Source: Fidelibacterota bacterium (lineage in GTDB: Bacteria > Marinisomatota > Marinisomatia > Marinisomatales > TCS55). Taken from it: a DNA stretch of 13,517 nucleotides. Positions 5,889 through 12,664 of the stretch are shown here, one piece after another. The notes below the pieces were generated by a model. It saw nothing but the letters and a program-made list of their open reading frames with translations. It did not search any database and was not told the DNA's origin. The stretch is taken from the NCBI GenBank assembly GCA_004124535.1, contig SCKQ01000056.1:1-13517 (forward strand), written 5' to 3'. The translations under genes were made by a program, and so were the position numbers. Numbering within the stretch: position 1 is the first letter of the stretch; every line of letters begins with the position of its first letter.

Positions 5889-5934
5889 AAAAGACACACC
5901 CACATTGTTGGGTAATTATTTGTAAATTTTCTGT

Positions 5935-5969
5935 ATGAAACGTCTCTGGCTTAAATAAAGAAGTACATC
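5935..5969 (+). promoter_or_regulatory. Leader repeat copy F: micro-ORF MKRLWLK
   Basis: ATG 5935 to TAA 5956-5958 encodes MKRLWLK using two synonymous changes (CGT, CTT). Then AGAAGTACATC and the ATG at 5970, again 35 nt from ATG to ATG. Synonymous differences with an unchanged peptide hint at selection on the peptide. The preceding block TGTAAATTTTCTGT (5921-5934) matches those before copies A and D. Confidence 0.78.
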
Positions 5970-6491
5970 ATGAAAAAGATTTTACTAATTGTTGCCTTAT
6001 TAATAACCACTGTTTCATTTGCTCAAGACTCAACCTTTGGGCAATCTCATCAAGACTCTACTAAGGTCAAAAATAATAGTATTACTTTAGCTGGTGCTAG
6101 TATCGGGTTATCTACTGCTTCATCAATGATGTTATTATCTGGAATAGCTGGTCAGGATGTATCTTTCCCTGAATTTATGGTGATGTTGTTGGGTCCAGGG
6201 TTTATCAATGGCGTTGTAATACCAAACTATTTAGAAAGTGAGAACAAGGGTTATTTACGGGCAGGAATGTTAGTATCAAGCTGTGCAACTACTGTTATGC
6301 CTATGCTTGGCGCTATGTTTGGTGCGCCCAATAGCGACCCATCAACGGTTGCAACAATTATTTTTATGGGCACAATTGGTGGTGCAATATATAATCATGG
6401 GTTAGCATTAATTTTCCCTAAATACAGAGAAGCACTTAAGACTGCTAAATTCAAGAACCAAAAAAACAAAACTACAATTCAATATAATTAA
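5970..6491 (+). CDS. Predicted membrane protein with signal peptide, unknown function
   Basis: A 173-aa protein. Residues 1-19 (MKKILLIVALLITTVSFAQ) form a signal peptide with likely cleavage at or just before the Q. A short polar stretch (DSTFGQSHQDSTKVKNN) follows, then several hydrophobic, Gly/Ala/Met-rich segments around 38-62, 66-84, 96-120 and 128-150, and a basic C-terminal tail. No domain is recognised. It could be a small inner-membrane protein or a short outer-membrane-associated protein. It is preceded by leader copy F and followed with no gap by copy G (TAA then ATG at 6492), so it is probably transcribed with the M24 peptidase gene. Confidence 0.7.
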   Translation: MKKILLIVALLITTVSFAQDSTFGQSHQDSTKVKNNSITLAGASIGLSTASSMMLLSGIAGQDVSFPEFMVMLLGPGFINGVVIPNYLESENKGYLRAGMLVSSCATTVMPMLGAMFGAPNSDPSTVATIIFMGTIGGAIYNHGLALIFPKYREALKTAKFKNQKNKTTIQYN

Positions 6492-6526
6492 ATGAAACGC
6501 CTCTGGCTTAAATAAAGGAGAGTAAA
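6492..6526 (+). promoter_or_regulatory. Leader repeat copy G: micro-ORF MKRLWLK plus ribosome binding site
   Basis: The micro-ORF ATG (6492) directly follows the TAA of the preceding gene, so ribosomes could move from one to the other. MKRLWLK ends at TAA 6513-6515. AGGAG follows and the peptidase ATG is at 6527, again 35 nt from the micro-ORF ATG. This copy lies inside a probable two-gene transcript, so it is not just a promoter-proximal element. Confidence 0.8.
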
Positions 6527-7885
6527 ATGAAGAGAAAGATTTTAGTATTAATTATTTCTTGTTTAATGACTTTTATTCAGTCTCAATCGACACAATGGAA
6601 CAGCAAAGCACTTCAAAGACTCATGCATCAATGGGATGTAAAACTTGAGAAAATGGAACTTCACTTGCAGGCATCAATGCGACGCGCAGGAATTGATATG
6701 TGGATAATTATGTCGCGCGAGTTCAATGTTGACCCAATGTTACAAATGTTTGGTGATTATGGTATTTCTGGATGGTATGGGCACCGTAATGCTTATATAT
6801 TTTTCGATCTCGGTAATAATCAACCACTAGAACGTACTTTACTTGGTACTCACCAGAGTGGGCGCATGCGCGATTTTTTCCCGACCATTATAAGTTATGG
6901 CCAAGAGGGTCTAAAACCACATTTGGCTAATTTTATTAATGAGAGAAATCCAAAAAAAATTGCCATCAACCGCTCACGAACAGTTTCAATGGCCGATGGT
7001 ATTACTGTAGAAATGCTTGCTTTCCTAGAAGACGCAATTGGGCCAGTTTATTCATCACGATTGATTTCATCTCAGGATCTTATTTTTGACTATATTAGTC
7101 ATCGTACCATTGCTGAGCTAGAGATCGAAACTGAAGCCAGTCAACGTACTTGGTACATATTGAAACGTGCTTTTTCTAATGAAGTTGTGACTCCAGGTAA
7201 GACCAGATTAATGGATATTTACGGCTTTATCTTGCAGGAATGGCAAAACCAGGATTTAGAGTTCAATTTTGCACCTGGCATCACAATTTATCGTAGAGGT
7301 GTCAAAGGTGGCATCGATGACACAGAAAATCCACTAGTAATAGCTGGTGACATTTTACATGTTGATTTTGGTGTTAGACTTATGGGCCTAGTGACTGATC
7401 AGCAACACGTTGCATATGTGTTACATCCCAATGAAACTGAACCACCTGCTGGTTTAAAAGCACTATTTAAAAAATCTGTTATTGTTGGTAATATATATGC
7501 TGAGGAACTTAAAGCTGGGCAAATAGGAACTAAGGTTAAAAACATTATTGAAAAGCGTGCTGCAAAACAGGGAATAGAGGCATCTATTTACGGTCATACT
7601 CAAGGTAATTGGGTCCATGGTGCAGGCGCTCGAACAGTATTTGATTGGCCAGATCGTTACGGAGACTTTGCCCGAGAACCGATTAGAACTCACGAATTCT
7701 GGTCAATTGAGTACAGCGTTCAAGGTAAAGTTCCAGAATGGGACAACCAGTTAGTTCGTATACCTAGGGAAGAAGATGCGGTTATTAAATCAGATGGAAG
7801 TAGGGCGCGATTTCTTGTTGGGCCTCAAGAGAAATTTTGGCTTATTCAATCAAAGTCTAATTTATCAGATAATGGAAGAATGTAA
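6527..7885 (+). CDS. Secreted M24-family metallopeptidase (Xaa-Pro aminopeptidase-like)
   Basis: A 452-aa protein with an N-terminal signal (MKRKILVLIISCLMTFIQSQ). Residues about 35-190 form a creatinase-like N-domain and 195-425 a pita-bread catalytic domain. The five metal ligands are recognisable: D280 (HVDFG), D291 (LVTDQQH), H357 or H364 (GHTQGNWVHGAGA), E395 (FWSIEYSV) and E416 (PREEDAVI). It should bind two metal ions and cleave an N-terminal residue, usually before proline, outside the cytoplasm, for example in degrading marine peptides. The start is fixed by AGGAG six bases upstream, supplied by leader copy G. It probably follows the membrane protein gene in one transcript. Confidence 0.9.
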   Translation: MKRKILVLIISCLMTFIQSQSTQWNSKALQRLMHQWDVKLEKMELHLQASMRRAGIDMWIIMSREFNVDPMLQMFGDYGISGWYGHRNAYIFFDLGNNQPLERTLLGTHQSGRMRDFFPTIISYGQEGLKPHLANFINERNPKKIAINRSRTVSMADGITVEMLAFLEDAIGPVYSSRLISSQDLIFDYISHRTIAELEIETEASQRTWYILKRAFSNEVVTPGKTRLMDIYGFILQEWQNQDLEFNFAPGITIYRRGVKGGIDDTENPLVIAGDILHVDFGVRLMGLVTDQQHVAYVLHPNETEPPAGLKALFKKSVIVGNIYAEELKAGQIGTKVKNIIEKRAAKQGIEASIYGHTQGNWVHGAGARTVFDWPDRYGDFAREPIRTHEFWSIEYSVQGKVPEWDNQLVRIPREEDAVIKSDGSRARFLVGPQEKFWLIQSKSNLSDNGRM

Positions 7886-7908
7886 TAGTGGCTGTGATGA
7901 CTAATTAA

Positions 7909-7957
7909 ATGAAACGCCTCTGGCTCAAATAGCCTCCTCACGGGGTTTTTTGTTTAT
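7909..7957 (+). repeat. Leader repeat copy H joined to a terminator-like element
   Basis: ATG 7909 then KRLWLK and TAG (7930-7932), leading straight into CCTC-CTCAC-GGGG, a 4-bp stem weaker than in copy E, and TTTTTTGTTTAT. Homology with copy E continues to TAGATTTA (about 7976). It lies 23 nt after the peptidase stop, so it may act as that gene's terminator, and 22 nt before the short ORF at 7980. Confidence 0.7.
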
Positions 7958-7979
7958 GGGATGATGGGTAGATTTAATT

Positions 7980-8057
7980 ATGAAAAAGTATATTGCAATG
8001 AACAGATTTAGGACACTGTCAGCTGTAAATATTCCAACAAATGCGAGAACCCGCTAA
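7980..8057 (+). pseudogene. 25-codon ORF, likely a truncated monooxygenase start fused to the kinase 5' region
   Basis: The ORF reads MKKYIAMNRFRTLSAVNIPT, then NARTR and TAA at 8055-8057. Its first eleven residues resemble the start of small antibiotic-biosynthesis-monooxygenase (ABM) domain proteins, which often begin YIAMNRF; the rest does not. I infer that the first part of such a gene was joined near 8012 to the upstream region of the kinase. TAATG makes its stop overlap the kinase ATG, so it may now couple translation to the kinase. It has no good ribosome binding site. Confidence 0.4.
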
Positions 8058-9037
8058 TGGCAATATACACACAACTCAATCAACAAGACATCCAGTCATT
8101 GGCTGACAATTATGATCTGAAAATCGTCGAATTTTCACCGCTTGATGGTGGCAACGGTAACTCCAGCTACATACTGAAGACTCAACAAGCCAGTTATGTG
8201 TTAACGGTTTGTGATGACAAAGAATTCGACGAAGTGTTTAAAATGGGCCAGTTGCTGTTGTTGCTTGAAGCGCACAACGTGCCTTGTAATCGTCTGATAT
8301 CGCCGGTGAACAGCGAGATCCTGACCACCTTCGCTACCGCCGATGGGGTCAAACCAGTGATGCTCAAAGACTACATTGAAGGTCAGGTTGTTGAGCAACT
8401 GGATGAAACCATGTTATCTCAAGTCGGCAGACAAGCGGCTCGATTGAATCAGATACCCTCACCGGATTATTTGCCGACCAATCATCCTTACGGACGCCAA
8501 CTTTTCCCAAGGGTTGTGGGTCTGAACATTGACGCCAAATATGAATCCTGGCTGGCCGAAGAAATCGACTACCTGGAGCAGCATATCGCGGCCAATTTAC
8601 CCCGCGGTTTGATTCATGGTGATTTGTTTTATGATAATCTGTTGTTTGACCCATTGTCGGGTATGCCGGGAGGATTCAAAGCCATTATCGATTTTGAAGA
8701 AGCCTGTCATTATCATCTGATCTTTGAATTGGGCATGGGCATATTGGGTGCCTGCGTAAACGATATTACGGTCGATCTGGATAAGGCACGCGCCTTGGTC
8801 GATGGTTACCAGCAAGTCAGGCCGTTAGCACAGATAGAAAAAGAAAGCTTGCAGTTGTTTGTGCGATATGCGGCAGTGGCGACGTCCTATTGGCGTTTCA
8901 ACAAATACAATATAGAAGAACCCAGCGAAGACAGGGCAGGTCATCATTGGCAAATGGTGCAGATTGCCAAGGAGGTCGCCGAGATCTCGACAACCCGCTT
9001 TTTTGACGCCATTTTCAGCAGGAGTGTATCTCTATAG
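8057..9037 (+). CDS. Homoserine-kinase-like (ThrB2/APH-fold) phosphotransferase
   Basis: A 326-aa protein. MAIYTQLNQQDIQSLADNYD and PLDGGNGNSSYILKT (28-42) give the N-lobe. The catalytic loop is GLIHGDLFYDNLLF (184-197; D189, N194) and the metal-binding motif is IIDFEEA (210-216; D212). This matches type II homoserine kinases of the aminoglycoside-phosphotransferase fold; ATP-dependent phosphorylation of homoserine or a similar amino alcohol is likely. It is more GC-rich than the island, and codon use looks proteobacterial, suggesting transfer. Its last codons (8989-9019) are duplicated at the window start, where the tail differs. Its own end (RSVSL) lacks a clear terminator. The start overlaps the preceding short ORF (TAATG). 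Confidence 0.85.
   Translation: MAIYTQLNQQDIQSLADNYDLKIVEFSPLDGGNGNSSYILKTQQASYVLTVCDDKEFDEVFKMGQLLLLLEAHNVPCNRLISPVNSEILTTFATADGVKPVMLKDYIEGQVVEQLDETMLSQVGRQAARLNQIPSPDYLPTNHPYGRQLFPRVVGLNIDAKYESWLAEEIDYLEQHIAANLPRGLIHGDLFYDNLLFDPLSGMPGGFKAIIDFEEACHYHLIFELGMGILGACVNDITVDLDKARALVDGYQQVRPLAQIEKESLQLFVRYAAVATSYWRFNKYNIEEPSEDRAGHHWQMVQIAKEVAEISTTRFFDAIFSRSVSL
8989..9019 (+). repeat. Right copy of 31-bp exact direct repeat
   Basis: Identical to bases 1-31. It lies within the kinase gene and encodes TTRFFDAIFS. The 8,988 bp between the two copies' right ends include every leader-repeat copy in the window. Confidence 0.9.
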
Positions 9038-9167
9038 AATTGAAGCAGTGGAGTTCAGGCAAACAAAGAAGATGATACTTCTTAAATAATTCGACGCTCA
9101 TTCGCCCTCCAGCCAATTTAAAATAGAAGAAGCTTCGTGAGGCTCATAACCCGATGGGTGGTTTATT

Positions 9168-10007
9168 TTAACCCAAACGACCTGCCTGATAATCTTCAAA
9201 AGCCTGCAGTATTTCACCTTTGGTGTTCATCACAAAAGGACCTCCGCGAGCCACTGGTTCATTCAATGGCATTCCCGCCAACAGAATAAACCGAGTGTTG
9301 TTTGTGGTGGAAGTACACCTAAAGACACCTTCTGTACCCAGTACGACAAGATGACTTTTTAAAACTGTTTGTCCGCAAGATATCGCTCCTTCATAGACAT
9401 AGCAGAAGCTATTCCATCCATTTTCGATGGGGACAGTAATATCAGAACCATTATCTAATGATATATCATAATAAAGTACCCCGGTGTGAGACCTCCCAGG
9501 TCCGGTAACACCTGAAAATGTACCGGCAATGATTTTAACTTGCCCTCCTGGGATACTTACGGTTGGAATTTCATCAGCAGGGATGTCGTTGTAGGCCGGT
9601 TCAATCATTTTCTTTTCCTTAGGCAGGTTCAGCCATAACTGAAAACCCCTGACTAGGCCTTCTGTCTGCTCGGGCATTTCGCTGTGGATAACACCCTTCC
9701 CTGCTGTCATCCACTGCACGGAGCCGTCGGTTAGGCATCCTTCATTACCTGCGGTATCCTTGTGTCGAAATTTCCCATTAAGCATATAGGTAATCGTCTC
9801 AAATCCTCGGTGAGGGTGGGGCGGAAACCCGGCAATGTAATCATCAGGATTATCACTGCCGAATTCATCCAGCAATAAAAACGGATCCAGCATATTTAGG
9901 CTAGGGCTGGCAATGATACGGGTGAGATTAACCCCAGCCCCATCACTGGTTTGGATGCCCTTTACAATCCGCTGTATGGTCCGGGTTTTTGTTTCTTTAG
10001 CTTGCAT
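9168..10007 (-). CDS. Pirin family protein
   Basis: A 279-aa bicupin. The N-terminal cupin holds HPHRGFETITYML (H64, H66) and GKGVIHSEMP (H108, E110), the complete iron-binding set of pirins. The C-terminal cupin (about 165-265) is followed by the usual ARGGPFVMNT. Bacterial pirins are iron proteins with reported quercetin dioxygenase or regulatory roles; the substrate here is unknown. GGAAAG lies just before the ATG. On the reverse strand TTGGAT and TATTAA, 17 nt apart about 50 nt upstream, are a weak promoter candidate. It is convergent with the kinase gene, and the 130-bp gap between them shows only short weak hairpins. Confidence 0.92.
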   Translation of the reverse strand: MQAKETKTRTIQRIVKGIQTSDGAGVNLTRIIASPSLNMLDPFLLLDEFGSDNPDDYIAGFPPHPHRGFETITYMLNGKFRHKDTAGNEGCLTDGSVQWMTAGKGVIHSEMPEQTEGLVRGFQLWLNLPKEKKMIEPAYNDIPADEIPTVSIPGGQVKIIAGTFSGVTGPGRSHTGVLYYDISLDNGSDITVPIENGWNSFCYVYEGAISCGQTVLKSHLVVLGTEGVFRCTSTTNNTRFILLAGMPLNEPVARGGPFVMNTKGEILQAFEDYQAGRLG

Positions 10008-10134
10008 ATTCTTTCCAATAACAAGGTTTCTTGGTTGTGGAATTAATATAAAACTAGATTTTTTTATCCAAATGATCTAATAAAAACGCATATTCTAATA
10101 TCTATTCACGAAAGTGTATAAGGCGACCTGATTT

Positions 10135-10890
10135 TTACCTGGTCCCGATCACCTGCATAACTTCCAGTGTGTATTTATTCTGGATAAACGCCACCACGGC
10201 CAGGTTGGAGACATCATATTCAACCTGAGACCAGCTCGTTTCATAATCATTCTGGGGCCAGTTTGAAGGCATGGCCCAGGAATATGTTCTGGCCACTTCT
10301 TCATTGCCCAGTGATAGAAGTTCACCGCTCAATCCATCATTGATCCAGCCCAGGAACACGTCCTGGTGGTGGGGCACTCCATTGTATCCTGTATAGTCAA
10401 CACTATCCAGGGTTGCCGCAATGAACAGGTGGAGCGAATCGCTGGCTGTCATATCCCTGCTGCTGCTGATTGAAACCTGGACAGAGATTTCAGCGCCATC
10501 AATCGTGGTGCCATCCAGGCTCATGCTGAGCGGGGTACTTTGAGCCATGGGCGCCACGGCCATCTCTGGATAAACGGAACTCCCGATACCATTTGTAAAA
10601 GTAGTAGGTACACCATAGATCGTGTACCAGCTGCCTTCTTCAAACCGGACATAGCAAAAATCATCTTCTCCAGTTTCAGATTCACCCCGATGGAACTCAT
10701 ACATGGGGTCGCCGCGGGAAGGAGAATAGGTATGATAATTTATCAAGAACCAATTGTCCGTGATGCTTGAACCAACAAAATTTTCATGCCCGCTGTCAAA
10801 ATAACTTAGCAGGAGCGCATCTGTCACCGGGCAATAGGGACAGTTTGTTGAGCCGACAAATTCGGTCAATACCTTCTTGGTCAGGGGCAC
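10135..10890 (-). CDS. Thioredoxin-fold (Omp28-like) lipoprotein, main body after a frameshift
   Basis: From a GTG at 10890 this frame encodes 251 aa: LTKKVLTEFVGSTNCPYCPV (C-P-Y-C redox motif) and, later, WYTIYGVPTTFTNG, where the proline after GV is the cis-proline of thioredoxin folds. The last third is beta-rich, ending VEYDVSNLAVVAFIQNKYTL. The arrangement matches Omp28-related outer-membrane proteins. The GTG is probably not a real start, since a signal-bearing N-terminus sits in another frame immediately upstream (10796-11041). Joined by removing one base from the CCCC run at 10884-10887, the two read GSGLSALTKKVLTEFVG continuously. The role is probably extracytoplasmic thiol-disulphide exchange. 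Confidence 0.78.
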   Translation of the reverse strand: MPLTKKVLTEFVGSTNCPYCPVTDALLLSYFDSGHENFVGSSITDNWFLINYHTYSPSRGDPMYEFHRGESETGEDDFCYVRFEEGSWYTIYGVPTTFTNGIGSSVYPEMAVAPMAQSTPLSMSLDGTTIDGAEISVQVSISSSRDMTASDSLHLFIAATLDSVDYTGYNGVPHHQDVFLGWINDGLSGELLSLGNEEVARTYSWAMPSNWPQNDYETSWSQVEYDVSNLAVVAFIQNKYTLEVMQVIGTR

Positions 10891-11041
10891 TCAAGCCGCT
10901 GCCTACCACGGTCCAGTCACTGTAGTATGTGTTTGGGGGGTTCAACCAAGTCAATATAGTCGTGGTGCTTTCTTTCTCTTCATCGGCGCAGGAACAGAGT
11001 ATAAATATTAAAATAAAACTAAGATTGAGTATGCGGTTCAT
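10796..11041 (-). CDS. N-terminal part of the Omp28-like lipoprotein gene, shifted frame
   Basis: Starts at ATG 11041 (MNRILNLSFILIFILCSCAD) with AAAGGGAG upstream. It has a lipoprotein signal ending in LCSC. About 30 polar residues follow (ESTTTILTWLNPPNTYYSDW, then TVVGSGLSA), after which the frame leaves the gene at the CCCC run and gives a meaningless tail (PDQEGIDRICRLNK). The frame is open to 11116, but the upstream part has no ribosome binding site. It belongs with 10135-10890 as a single gene of about 302 codons. A real pseudogene or a consensus indel are both possible. Confidence 0.7.
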   Translation of the reverse strand: MNRILNLSFILIFILCSCADEEKESTTTILTWLNPPNTYYSDWTVVGSGLSAPDQEGIDRICRLNKLSLLPGDRCAPAKLF

Positions 11042-11115
11042 GATAATGCTCCCTTTGAAATCATTCGTTGGACTAAATTTTATTACCTTCAAACTACAAT
11101 TAACATGAAAGATCA
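11042..11115. promoter_or_regulatory. Divergent promoter region between two lipoprotein genes
   Basis: Only 74 bp separate the starts of the Omp28-like gene (reverse) and the propeller lipoprotein (forward), so both promoters must lie here unless transcription enters from elsewhere. It is AT-rich. TTGGAC at about 11069 and TACAAT at about 11095 are weak forward-strand candidates with an overlong spacer. Confidence 0.35.
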
Positions 11116-12654
11116 ATGAAGATAAAATTCTTATTCGGCTTTATTATAATTTTGTTTTTGAGCACATGTTCCGATGAAGCTGCCGGCCCGCCATCAGACA
11201 TCCCTGATATAGAGTTCCCAATGTACTACGGAACCTACCTTTATAATGATGCTGAATGCGGCGGGGCCGATATCCAATACGCAACTCTAGATGAAGATGA
11301 AATTACCTTTTTTGACTATCTTGGTGATGAATGTGATGATACGGTTGGTTGTTATGCCACAAACACCTACGAACTAACAGAATTATCCCAAGATACATTC
11401 CTTATTGTTTCTGAGGTTGGCAGCAGCATCACCAATGGTGAGATCTATCTATATGGAGATAGTTCTATTACCTTGACCTACGAAGGCAACAACGGTATCG
11501 TTGAACATTCTTGGGAAAAAATAAAAGATGAGATCTATTCCTTTACACCGGTTTGTGACCAGGAATATGGATATAACAAGGATATCGCTGATATAATGGT
11601 TTATGCAGTGAGCGATAATAGCGTTCTTTTATGGAAAAATTATCTCCATGGTGGAATCTGGGACTTAGGTTCATCCGTAACACCGCTAGAAAACGGCGGG
11701 TATATGGTGTTCGGAATCTTTGATGGAATTGAATGGGGAGGCTGTTGCTACACTTTTAATTATGAAATAAGAGACCTTATAAAACTAGATAGTGAAGGTC
11801 AAGTCGTTTGGGAAAAAGAGATTCAAATTTCCGATGATGGTTTATCCGATTATTATTTAAATATTGGCAATTCACTTTTTGAAACATCTCAAGGTGATTT
11901 GGTATTTTTGGCCCCCGGTGCACCTGGTAATAACAAGCTTATGATTATAATGATTGATTCCAATGGAGATATAATATGGAGAAAGAATTATGGTGACGAT
12001 GACATTACCTATAACTCTGGTAATGTAGAAATCATAGAATCTGACGATGGTAATCTAGCCTTAGCAGGCGGGTGGATGCCGGCTTCATTGACACTTGTTG
12101 ACTATACTTCAGGTAATGTTATTTTATCAAGTGATTTGCCATACGGTAATGCAAGAAAGATTATAAATACTGAAGGTGGTTTCGCAATTTTAGGTATTGG
12201 TGAATCTGACAATGTTGCTGCTATGAAAGTTGATTATCAGGGTGGAGTAATTTGGTCTCAGCTTTATGATGATCCAAGTACGATGGGGCCTCTTGATATA
12301 ATCAATCAAGATGATGGTGGATATTTAATATTTTGCTATTCAGACCCACCACCTTATGCAACCTTAATCAAAACAGATAGCTTAGGCAATGAACTATGGC
12401 GAAAAAAATATGACGACTATATTGGCGGCGGCCAGGGCTGGATCCATCGGACGGACGATGGCGGTTATTTTATGGCGTCCGGTTATGCCGTAACAAAATT
12501 AAATATGCAGGGTTATGTACAATGGAGTGCAGCCGCACCAACAGGGTTCCTAAAGAATTTTAATGGCGGTAGTGTTTGCGGTATCAACCATGATATGAAG
12601 AGGATAGATGGCGGAGCGGTCATGGTCGGGTACGGATCAGCGGATTGGGAATGA
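11116..12654 (+). CDS. Lipoprotein with beta-propeller-like DGG repeats
   Basis: A 512-aa protein. MKIKFLFGFIIILFLSTC is a lipoprotein signal (lipobox LSTC). Residues about 35-140 form a Cys-rich beta domain (YYGTYLYNDAECGG). From about 170 onward a repeat pattern of hydrophobic/GGY/W recurs: ENGGYMVFGIFD, SQGDLVFLAP, DDGNLALAGGW, TEGGFAILGIG, DDGGYLIFCYSD, TDDGGYFMASGY, each followed by a segment like LIKTDSLGNELWRKKY. These are propeller blades as found in many secreted proteins of this phylum. The protein stops at DGGAVMVGYGSADWE, part-way through a blade, so the C-terminus may be truncated. The next gene starts 10 nt later, which suggests co-transcription. It is probably a surface-exposed binding protein; the ligand is unknown. 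Confidence 0.8.
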   Translation: MKIKFLFGFIIILFLSTCSDEAAGPPSDIPDIEFPMYYGTYLYNDAECGGADIQYATLDEDEITFFDYLGDECDDTVGCYATNTYELTELSQDTFLIVSEVGSSITNGEIYLYGDSSITLTYEGNNGIVEHSWEKIKDEIYSFTPVCDQEYGYNKDIADIMVYAVSDNSVLLWKNYLHGGIWDLGSSVTPLENGGYMVFGIFDGIEWGGCCYTFNYEIRDLIKLDSEGQVVWEKEIQISDDGLSDYYLNIGNSLFETSQGDLVFLAPGAPGNNKLMIIMIDSNGDIIWRKNYGDDDITYNSGNVEIIESDDGNLALAGGWMPASLTLVDYTSGNVILSSDLPYGNARKIINTEGGFAILGIGESDNVAAMKVDYQGGVIWSQLYDDPSTMGPLDIINQDDGGYLIFCYSDPPPYATLIKTDSLGNELWRKKYDDYIGGGQGWIHRTDDGGYFMASGYAVTKLNMQGYVQWSAAAPTGFLKNFNGGSVCGINHDMKRIDGGAVMVGYGSADWE

Positions 12655-12664
12655 TCCGATCGCA

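Noticed and set aside
5900..5912. GTTGGGT resembling an integron attC R' core site (GTTRRRY)
   Set aside because: No partner RYYYAAC core at the expected distance and no similar motif at the other junctions, so it is probably chance.
12608..12664. Longer start for the T9SS cargo protein
   Set aside because: The extension (MAERSWSGTDQRIGNDPIA) overlaps the propeller gene and would bury the signal peptide that starts at ATG 12665.
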